Shown here: in pieces, positions 1 through 5,222 of the stretch
Layout: every line of letters starts with the position of its first letter
Numbering within the stretch: position 1 is the first letter of the stretch
Assembly (NCBI GenBank): GCA_035280245.1
Contig: DATEGF010000315.1
Span: 1-5,455 of the forward strand
From: DASZHJ01 sp035280245
GTDB lineage: Bacteria > Pseudomonadota > Alphaproteobacteria > ATCC43930 > CGMCC-115725
DNA length: 5,455 nucleotides
Direction of reading: 5' to 3'
Notes under the pieces: model-generated
Databases searched by the model: none
What the model saw: the letters and a program-made list of their open reading frames with translations, nothing else
Told to the model about the DNA's origin: nothing
Made by a program: the position numbers and the translations under genes

Positions 1-548
1 ATCGATCCACCGGTGTCGGTACCGGTGGCACCCATCGCCGCGCGCGCCGCTACCACCGCGGCCGAGCCGCCCGACGAGCCGCCGGGCACCAGCGGCCGGT
101 TGTCGCCGCGCCGCCGCCAGGGGTTCTCTACGGGACCAAAAGCGCTGGTGATGTTGGAGGAGCCCATGGCGAACTCGTCCATGTTCGCCTTGCCGAGCAT
201 CGTCGCGCCGGCCTTCCAGAGATTCGCCGTCACCGTCGATTCATAGGGCGGCTTGAAGCCCTCGAGGATCTTCGAGCCCGCGGTGGTCTGGATCCCCTCG
301 GTGCAGAAGAGGTCCTTGATGGCGAGCGGAATGCCCTCGAGCGGACGCGCGTCGCCGCGCGCCAGGCGAGCGTCGCACTCCTTGGCCATCTCGAGCGCCC
401 GCTCCGGCGTCTCCACGAGATAGGCGTTGAGCGGACGCGCTTCCTTGACCGCGGCGATGTGCGCCTCGGCGAGATCTCGCGCTGAGAATTCCTTCTTGCG
501 GAGCGCTGCCCGTGCGTCCGCGATGGTGAGATCGGTCAGCGCCGTCAT
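1..548 (-). CDS. gatA: Aspartyl/glutamyl-tRNA(Asn/Gln) amidotransferase subunit A, N-terminal part (cut by window edge)
   Basis: GatA is the amidase subunit of the GatCAB complex. It releases ammonia from glutamine so that GatB can convert misacylated Glu-tRNA(Gln) or Asp-tRNA(Asn) to the amide form in the cytoplasm. The visible 182 residues carry the amidase signature: catalytic Lys78 in PLAIKD, the glycine/serine-rich PGGSSGGSAA with the cis-serine at Ser158, and the nucleophile Ser182 in TDTGGS, which is the last complete codon. The Lys/Ser/Ser spacing matches the family. Family members are usually near 490 residues, so roughly the last 300 lie outside the window. The ATG at 548-546 overlaps the gatC stop by one base (TGATG), with GGAG just upstream inside gatC, which suggests translational coupling. 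The reading frame is intact with no odd residues. The subunit identification is secure. Confidence 0.97.
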   Translation of the reverse strand, partial: MTALTDLTIADARAALRKKEFSARDLAEAHIAAVKEARPLNAYLVETPERALEMAKECDARLARGDARPLEGIPLAIKDLFCTEGIQTTAGSKILEGFKPPYESTVTANLWKAGATMLGKANMDEFAMGSSNITSAFGPVENPWRRRGDNRPLVPGGSSGGSAAVVAARAAMGATGTDTGGS

Positions 549-835
549 CACTCCACCACCTTCGGCACCAAAAAGAAGCCATGCGCCTGCTGCGGAGCAT
601 TCGTGAGGATCTTGTCACGCGCGCCGCCGTCGGTGACGCGATCCTCGCGCATCGGCAGCGTCATCTCCGCGACGCTTGCCATGGGCTCGACGCCGTCGGT
701 ATTCACTTCGCCCAGTTGCTCGATCCAGGTGAGAATGTTCGAGAGCTCGCTGGCGAGCCGCTCGAGCTCGGTTTCGGGCACCTTGATCCGCGCCAGCGCG
801 GCGATGCGCGCCACTGTGGCCTTGTCCAAAGCCAT
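548..835 (-). CDS. gatC: Aspartyl/glutamyl-tRNA(Asn/Gln) amidotransferase subunit C
   Basis: GatC is the small subunit that wraps around GatA and GatB and stabilises the tRNA-dependent amidotransferase. The protein is 95 residues, the usual length. It shows the family layout: an N-terminal helix region (VARIAALARIKV), a second helix with LSNILTWIEQL, a central segment with GVEPMAS and LPMREDRV, and the typical C-terminal end FFLVPKVVE. A GGAGA Shine-Dalgarno sequence, on the minus strand at 850-846, lies 10 bases before the ATG and supports this start. The gene is first in a gatC-gatA unit and is divergent from ruvX. Presence of GatCAB implies that the organism makes Gln-tRNA and/or Asn-tRNA indirectly, as most alphaproteobacteria do; which of the two cannot be told from here. 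Confidence 0.97.
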   Translation of the reverse strand: MALDKATVARIAALARIKVPETELERLASELSNILTWIEQLGEVNTDGVEPMASVAEMTLPMREDRVTDGGARDKILTNAPQQAHGFFLVPKVVE

Positions 836-853
836 GATGTAGATGTCTCCGCT

Positions 854-870
854 GCGCCGAATATTGGCGC
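854..870. promoter_or_regulatory. Near-palindrome in the gatC/ruvX divergent intergenic region
   Basis: The 57-base space between the two divergent start codons (836-892) contains GCGCC, a 7-base AT-rich centre GAATATT, and GGCGC. The arms pair exactly and the centre is nearly self-complementary (AATATT). It is the only AT-rich patch in the gap. It could be an operator for a dimeric regulator or part of a promoter core. It could also be chance in GC-rich DNA. No known regulator site is recognised. Confidence 0.35.
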
Positions 871-881
871 GCCGCCCTACC

Positions 882-887
882 TAGCAT
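882..887 (+). promoter_or_regulatory. Candidate -10 element for ruvX
   Basis: TAGCAT matches four of six bases of the TATAAT consensus and ends 5 bases before the ruvX ATG. Its surroundings (CC-TAGCAT-CCG) resemble those of the better pyrB -10 (CC-TATAGT-CCG). No convincing -35 is seen at the usual distance. If real, transcription would begin at or next to the ATG, giving a leaderless message, which fits the absence of a Shine-Dalgarno sequence there. Confidence 0.3.
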
Positions 888-892
888 CCGAT

Positions 893-1384
893 ATGGCGAT
901 CTGCAACCCCGCCGACCTCCCGCAAATCCTCAAGAAGGGCCAACGCGTGCTCGGTCTCGACGTCGGCACCAAGACGATCGGGCTCGCGCTCTCGGACACG
1001 CTGCTCATGGTGGCGACGCCGCTCCGCACCGTTCGCCGCACGCGCTTCAAGGCCGACGCCGCCGAGGTGCTCCGCGAGGTGGATGCGCATGGCGTCGGCG
1101 CGCTCGCGATCGGTCTCCCGATCTCGCTCGAGGGCCGCGAGAGTCCGCGCTCGCAATCGGTACGCCAGTTCGTGCGCAACCTGCTCGAGGTCCGCGACCT
1201 CCCCGTAGTGTTCTGGGACGAGCGCCTCTCCACCGCCGCCGTCGAGCGCACCATGATCGAGGCCGACCTCACCCGCCGTCGCCGCAGCGAGATCATCGAC
1301 CGCACCGCCGCCGCCTATATCCTGCAGGGCTTGCTCGATCGGCTGGCGCACGACCGAGGTAGCGAGACAGCAAGGAGCACCTGA
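893..1384 (+). CDS. ruvX: RuvX/YqgF family pre-16S rRNA nuclease
   Basis: This family has an RNase H-like fold and in E. coli takes part in final maturation of the 16S rRNA 5' end; the name comes from an older Holliday-junction resolvase prediction. The 163-residue protein shows the family motifs in order: GLDVGTKTIGLALSD (Asp23), AIGLPISLEG followed by SPRSQSVRQF (about residues 72-94), WDERLSTAAVE (residues 108-118), and the C-terminal acidic helix DRTAAAYILQ (Asp136). The acidic residues expected in the active site are present. The frame stays open well upstream, but the ATG at 893 gives the normal N-terminal length before the first strand; upstream codons would run into gatC. There is no clear ribosome-binding site before it. 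The stop lies 2 bases before the CoA-transferase start, so the two are probably cotranscribed. Confidence 0.95.
   Translation: MAICNPADLPQILKKGQRVLGLDVGTKTIGLALSDTLLMVATPLRTVRRTRFKADAAEVLREVDAHGVGALAIGLPISLEGRESPRSQSVRQFVRNLLEVRDLPVVFWDERLSTAAVERTMIEADLTRRRRSEIIDRTAAAYILQGLLDRLAHDRGSETARST
1372..1377 (+). promoter_or_regulatory. Shine-Dalgarno of the CoA-transferase gene
   Basis: AAGGAG lies inside the last codons of ruvX, 9 bases before the ATG at 1387. It is the strongest ribosome-binding site in the window and fixes the downstream start. It contrasts with the missing sites before ruvX and pyrB. Confidence 0.8.
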
Positions 1385-1386
1385 GC

Positions 1387-2604
1387 ATGCCCGGCCCCCT
1401 CACCGGAATCCGCGTCTTCGACATGAGCCGCGTGCTCGCGGGGCCGAGCTGCGCGCAGCTGCTGGGTGATCTCGGCGCCGACGTGATCAAGGTCGAGCGG
1501 CCCGGCGAGGGCGACGACACGCGGAAGTGGGGTCCGCCTTATCTCAAGGACGCCCAGGGTCGCGACACCACCGAGAGTGCCTATTACCTTGCGGCGAACC
1601 GCGCCAAGCGCTCGCTGACGCTCGACTTCACCAAGCCCGCCGGCCGCGACCTCGCGCGCCGGCTGATCGAGCGCTCCGACGTGCTGCTCGAGAACTACAA
1701 GGTCGGCACGCTCGCGAAGTACGGCCTCGGCTACGCCGAGCTCCACGCAGCGTTTCCCCACCTGGTCTATTGCTCCATCACCGGCTTCGGCCAGACCGGC
1801 CCCTATGCACCGCGCGCGGGCTACGACTATCTGATCCAGGCCATGGGCGGGATCATGAGCGTCACCGGCGAGCCCGCGGGCGAGCCCATGAAGGTGGCGG
1901 TAGCGATCGCCGATCTCATGACGGGCATGTACAGCACAGTGGCGATCCTGGCGGCGCTGCGGCACCGCGACGCCACCGGCCAAGGCCAGCACATCGACAT
2001 GGCGCTCCTCGACACGCAGGTGGCCTGGCTCGCCAACCTCGGGCAGGGCTATCTCACCTCCGGCGATCTCCCCGCCCGCCTCGGCAATGCCCACGCGACG
2101 GTCGTGCCCTATCAGGTCTTCAAGACCGCGGACAGCCACATCGTGCTAGCGATCGGCAACGACGGGCAGTTCCGCAAGTTCTGCGACTTCGCGGGCGCGC
2201 TCGGGCTCGCCACCGATCCCCGCTTCGCGACCAATCCCGCCCGCATCCGCAATCGGGCGGATCTCATCCCGGAAATGAGCGCCCTCCTCGCCCGGCAGAC
2301 TTCCGCCTATTGGATCGGCGAGCTCGAGCGTGTTGGCGTGCCCTGCGGCCCGATCAACAATCTCGCCGAGGTCTTCGCCGATCCGCATGTGCGGGCGCGT
2401 GGCATGACCGTCGCGCTACCGCATCCCGCGGCCGCCGAGAAACCGACGCCCCTCATTGCCAATCCCATAAAATTCTCGGAAACGCCCGTCTCGTACGATC
2501 GCGCACCGCCGACGATTGGCCAGCACACCGACGAGATCCTGAATGAGCTGCTCGACCTCTCCGCCCACGAGATCGCGACGCTGCGCGACGACGGCGCGAT
2601 CTAG
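1387..2604 (+). CDS. Class III (CaiB/BaiF) CoA-transferase, SUGCT-like
   Basis: Class III CoA-transferases move CoA between carboxylic acids through an enzyme-aspartyl intermediate and form interlocked dimers. The protein is 405 residues, a normal length. It opens with the family N-terminus (PLTGIRVFDMSRVLAGP, then DLGADVIKVERPGEGDDTR), continues with LLENYKVGTLAKYGLGY and YCSITGFGQTGPY, and has the probable catalytic Asp176 in AIADLMTGMYS. The C-terminal part carries VPCGPINNLAEVFADP and a closing PPTIGQHTDEIL. From memory, the GDDTRKWGPP stretch, VPYQVFKT and GNDGQF are close to mammalian succinyl-CoA:glutarate CoA-transferase, so a dicarboxylic acyl-CoA substrate is plausible. Substrate cannot be read from sequence alone in this family, and formyl-CoA, carnitine or other transferases remain possible. 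It follows ruvX by 2 bases and has no evident metabolic link to its neighbours. Confidence 0.93.
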   Translation: MPGPLTGIRVFDMSRVLAGPSCAQLLGDLGADVIKVERPGEGDDTRKWGPPYLKDAQGRDTTESAYYLAANRAKRSLTLDFTKPAGRDLARRLIERSDVLLENYKVGTLAKYGLGYAELHAAFPHLVYCSITGFGQTGPYAPRAGYDYLIQAMGGIMSVTGEPAGEPMKVAVAIADLMTGMYSTVAILAALRHRDATGQGQHIDMALLDTQVAWLANLGQGYLTSGDLPARLGNAHATVVPYQVFKTADSHIVLAIGNDGQFRKFCDFAGALGLATDPRFATNPARIRNRADLIPEMSALLARQTSAYWIGELERVGVPCGPINNLAEVFADPHVRARGMTVALPHPAAAEKPTPLIANPIKFSETPVSYDRAPPTIGQHTDEILNELLDLSAHEIATLRDDGAI

Positions 2605-2662
2605 CGCCTTCTGGCGGCAAACGCCCCAGTTGCGTTATTCTGGCGCATCGGCCGAGGTTTCC

Positions 2663-2893
2663 ATGACCAACCGCGAGACTCCCGCGACACGGCGCAAGAC
2701 CAGTCTCTGGCCCAGCCGCCTGTGGATCGCCGCCGGCCTGTTCGTCCTGGCCGGCTTCATCCTGCGTCCCCTCGGCTCCTACTTCGGCCGCGAATTTCGC
2801 TTCACCGGCATTGCCTTGATCGCCATCGGCGCGATCGTCGCGGTGATCGCCTGGGCGGACGAGCGCTGGAGCGGACCCCGGAACGGCGACTAG
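2663..2893 (+). CDS. Small two-helix membrane protein of unknown function
   Basis: I do not recognise this 76-residue protein. It begins with a polar, basic segment (residues 1-19 with R10, R11, K12 and R19). A hydrophobic stretch follows at about 20-37 (WIAAGLFVLAGFIL), then a short loop with R35, R43 and R46, and a second hydrophobic stretch at about 47-65 (FTGIALIAIGAIVAVIAW). The tail is charged. This predicts two inner-membrane helices in a hairpin; basic residues on both sides make the orientation unclear. The ATG at 2663 is chosen because GAGG at 2654-2657 sits 5 bases before it and because longer versions would overlap the CoA-transferase in another frame. A weak -10-like TATTCT at 2636-2641 might give it its own promoter. 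Real coding is supported by the clean hydrophobic pattern and the ribosome-binding site, but not by homology. Confidence 0.7.
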   Translation: MTNRETPATRRKTSLWPSRLWIAAGLFVLAGFILRPLGSYFGREFRFTGIALIAIGAIVAVIAWADERWSGPRNGD

Positions 2894-2914
2894 CGCGGTC
2901 GCGACTCGCCGCGC
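2893..2914. other. Inverted repeat between the small membrane gene and the pyrB promoter
   Basis: GCGCGG (2893-2898) and CCGCGC (2909-2914) are perfectly complementary and separated by 10 bases. The repeat starts at the last base of the upstream stop codon and ends 3 bases before the pyrB -35. No T-rich run follows, so it is not a classical terminator. It may be a weak transcript-end hairpin, an operator, or chance in GC-rich DNA. Confidence 0.3.
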
Positions 2915-2917
2915 GTC

Positions 2918-2946
2918 TTGCGAGCGGCGGCGCATCTCCCTATAGT
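2918..2946 (+). promoter_or_regulatory. pyrB promoter (sigma70-like)
   Basis: The -35 candidate TTGCGA (2918-2923, four of six consensus bases) and the -10 TATAGT (2941-2946, five of six) are separated by the ideal 17 bases. The predicted transcription start, at about 2953, is only 3-5 bases before the pyrB ATG at 2957. No Shine-Dalgarno sequence lies between them. Such a short leader leaves no room for a UMP- or PyrR-type attenuator, so control of pyrB would have to act on initiation. This is inference from sequence. Confidence 0.6.
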
Positions 2947-2956
2947 CCGCGCTTTA

Positions 2957-3922
2957 ATGACTGGTACCCTCGACTCGCGCGTGTTCCCGCACCGGCATCT
3001 TCTGGGAATCGAGGGGCTTTCGCCGGACGATATCACTCTTCTCCTCGATAAATCCGACGGCTACGTCGAGCAGAGCCGGCAGGCCGACAAGAAGCGCACG
3101 CTGCTGCGCGGTCGCACCATCATGAACGTGTTCTTCGAGAATTCGACGCGCACCCGCACATCCTTCGAGGTCGCGGGTAAGCGACTCGGGGGCGACGTCA
3201 TCAACATGGCCGTCGCCGCGAGCTCGATCAAAAAGGGCGAGACCCTGATCGACACTGCAATGACTCTCAACGCCATGCACCCGGATGTGCTGGTGGTCCG
3301 CCACCACGAGTCGGGCGCGGTCCACCTGCTGGCGCAGAAGGTCAATTGCGCGGTGATCAATGCTGGGGACGGCAGCCACGAGCACCCGACGCAGGCGTTG
3401 CTCGATGCGCTGACGATTCGGCGCCGCAAAGGCAAGCTCCAAGGCTTGGTGGTCGCGATCTGCGGCGACATCCTGCACAGCCGCGTCGCGCGCTCGAACA
3501 TCCATCTGCTGAACACGATGGGCGCTCGGGTCCGCCTGGTGGCGCCGCGCACGCTGCTGCCCTCCGAAATCGACCGCATGGGCGTCGAGGTCTTTCACGA
3601 CATGGCCCAGGGCCTGAAGGACGTCGACATCGTCATGATGCTGCGGCTCCAGACCGAGCGCATGCACGGGAGCTTCGTGCCCTCGATCCGCGAGTACTTC
3701 CACTTCTTCGGCCTCGACGCGCGCAAGCTCGCAGCCGCCAAGCCCGACGCGCTCATCATGCATCCCGGCCCGATGAACCGCGGCGTGGAGATCGACAGCG
3801 AGGTCGCCGACGACATCGACCGCAGTCTGATCCGCCAGCAGGTGGAGATGGGCGTTGCGGTGCGGATGGCGTGCCTCGAGGTACTGAGCCGCGAGCTCGG
3901 CAACATGCCGCCGGTGAAATGA
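2957..3922 (+). CDS. pyrB: Aspartate carbamoyltransferase catalytic subunit
   Basis: PyrB condenses carbamoyl phosphate with aspartate to carbamoyl-aspartate, the committed step of pyrimidine synthesis, in the cytoplasm. The 321-residue protein has the carbamoyl-phosphate site FFENSTRTRTSFE (STRTR at 63-67), the mobile loop SSIKKGET (Lys92/Lys93), HPTQALLD starting at His143, GDILHSRVARSN at 170-181, HPGPMNRGVEI from His269, and the QVEMGVAVRMA end. All key residues are present. An N-terminal extension before the first helix (about 20 residues) and the sequence style resemble PyrB of the class A ATCases (Pseudomonas type), which assemble with a dihydroorotase-like partner and use no PyrI. The ATG at 2957 is chosen over an in-frame TTG at 2918 because that TTG overlaps the promoter. 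The gene lies 4 bases before the dihydroorotase-like gene, so an operon is very likely. Confidence 0.97.
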   Translation: MTGTLDSRVFPHRHLLGIEGLSPDDITLLLDKSDGYVEQSRQADKKRTLLRGRTIMNVFFENSTRTRTSFEVAGKRLGGDVINMAVAASSIKKGETLIDTAMTLNAMHPDVLVVRHHESGAVHLLAQKVNCAVINAGDGSHEHPTQALLDALTIRRRKGKLQGLVVAICGDILHSRVARSNIHLLNTMGARVRLVAPRTLLPSEIDRMGVEVFHDMAQGLKDVDIVMMLRLQTERMHGSFVPSIREYFHFFGLDARKLAAAKPDALIMHPGPMNRGVEIDSEVADDIDRSLIRQQVEMGVAVRMACLEVLSRELGNMPPVK

Positions 3923-3926
3923 CCCC

Positions 3927-5216
3927 ATGACCGCGCGCACGCTCTTCAAGAACGCGCGCCTCCTCGATCCCGCCTCCGGACTCGACCAGAGGGGGGACCT
4001 CCTGGTTGCCGACGGGAGGATCGCCGCGATCGGCCCGCGCGCCGGCACCGATGCCTCAGGCGCGACCATCGTCGATTGCCACGGCCATTGCCTGGCGCCG
4101 GGCCTGGTGGACATGCGGGTCGAGCTTCGCGAGCCTGGCCGCGAGCACGAGGAGACCATGGAGAGCGGCAGCGCCGCCGCCGCCGCGGGCGGCGTCACCA
4201 CCATGGTCGCACTCCCCAACACCGAGCCCGCGATCGACGACGTGGCGCTGGTCGAGTTCGTGGCCCGGCGCTCCCGCGAGATCGGCGGCGTCCACATCCG
4301 GACCTATGCCGCGGGGACCCGCGGCCTGAAGGGCCGGGAGATCACCGAGCTCGGCCTGCTGGGCGCTGCCGGCGCCGTCGCCTTCACCGACGCCCATACC
4401 GCGATTGCCGACGCGCTTGTCCTTCGCCGAGCGTTCTCCTACGCACGCACCTTCGACGCGCTCATCGTGCAGCATCCGGAGGAGCCGAGCCTCGCCGCCG
4501 GTGGGCACATGACCGAGGGCGAGACCGCGACCCGCCTCGGCCTCGCCGGAATCACCCCCGCTGCCGAGGTGATGATGGTCGAGCGCGACCTCCGGCTGGT
4601 CGAGATCACCGGCGCCCGCTACCACGTGGCCCATGTCTCGACCGGCGCCGCCATCGAGGCGATCCGCGCCGCGAAGGCGCGCCGCCTGCCCGTCACTTGC
4701 GACACCGCCCCGCCCTATTTCGCCCTCAACGAGACGGCGGTCGGTGAGTACCGCACTTTCGCGAAGCTCTCGCCGCCGCTCCGGAGCGAGAGCGACCGGC
4801 GCGCGGTGGTGACGGGCCTCAAGGACGGGACCATCGACGCCATCGCCAGCGATCACTCGCCCCACCCGCAGGATTCGAAGCGCCTGCCCTTCGCCTCCGC
4901 CGAGGCCGGCGTCATCGGCCTCGAGACTTTGCTGCCGCTCACGCTCGAGCTCGTACACAACGGCCATCTGACGCTGCTTCAGGCCCTGCGTGCGTTGAGC
5001 ACGCGCCCAGCCGAGATTCTCCGCCTGCCCGCGGGCCGGCTTGCGGAGGGAGTCCCAGCCGACCTCGTGCTGTTCGATCTCGATCGACCCGGGCGTATTG
5101 AAATCGACAGCTTCCGTTCCAAATCCAAGAACTCGCCGTTCGACGGTCGGCCCGTGCAGGGGTGCGTGCTCAAGACCGTCGTTGACGGACGAGTCATCTT
5201 TGGCGGGGATAACTAG
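3927..5216 (+). CDS. pyrC: Dihydroorotase-like protein, probably catalytically degenerate (PyrC'/PyrX type)
   Basis: Dihydroorotase closes carbamoyl-aspartate to dihydroorotate, the step after PyrB. This 429-residue protein has the full amidohydrolase-fold family layout: a small N-terminal strand domain, MVALPNTEPAID (about 93-104), VAFTD (Asp155), IVQHPEE (His183), HVAHVST (His236), IASDHSPH (Asp309) and SKSKNSPFDGRPVQG near the end. The usual metal motif DxHxHxR reads D62-M-R64-V-E66-L-R68, so both histidines are replaced. The usual PHH after the sixth strand reads PPY (262-264), and NPPLR reads SPPLR (282-286). Other ligands remain. The protein may be inactive and act as a PyrB assembly partner, with a true dihydroorotase elsewhere, or it may use an altered metal site. 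GGTGA lies 9 bases before the ATG. The gene follows pyrB by 4 bases. Confidence 0.93.
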   Translation: MTARTLFKNARLLDPASGLDQRGDLLVADGRIAAIGPRAGTDASGATIVDCHGHCLAPGLVDMRVELREPGREHEETMESGSAAAAAGGVTTMVALPNTEPAIDDVALVEFVARRSREIGGVHIRTYAAGTRGLKGREITELGLLGAAGAVAFTDAHTAIADALVLRRAFSYARTFDALIVQHPEEPSLAAGGHMTEGETATRLGLAGITPAAEVMMVERDLRLVEITGARYHVAHVSTGAAIEAIRAAKARRLPVTCDTAPPYFALNETAVGEYRTFAKLSPPLRSESDRRAVVTGLKDGTIDAIASDHSPHPQDSKRLPFASAEAGVIGLETLLPLTLELVHNGHLTLLQALRALSTRPAEILRLPAGRLAEGVPADLVLFDLDRPGRIEIDSFRSKSKNSPFDGRPVQGCVLKTVVDGRVIFGGDN

Positions 5217-5222
5217 GTCCTC

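Noticed and set aside
581..892. Upstream extension of ruvX (about 104 codons, in frame)
   Set aside because: It overlaps gatC on the other strand and its translation is unlike any RuvX N-terminus; the protein from the ATG at 893 already has normal length.
1315..2139. Open frame (274 codons) on the minus strand opposite ruvX and the CoA-transferase
   Set aside because: A composition artefact antisense to two well-supported genes.
2611..2629. Hairpin CTGGCG...CGCCCCAG after the CoA-transferase as a terminator
   Set aside because: The stem is 4 clean base pairs with a bulge above, and no T-run follows; too weak to call.
4164..4198. Run of GCC/GCG repeats in the dihydroorotase-like gene
   Set aside because: It encodes the alanine-rich helix common at this place in the family, so it is coding sequence and not a separate repeat element.
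2954..4297. Long open frame (447 codons) on the minus strand opposite pyrB and the start of the dihydroorotase-like gene
   Set aside because: It lies antisense to strongly identified genes, its translation shows no family motif, and it is rich in low-complexity residues as expected from GC-rich third positions read backwards.
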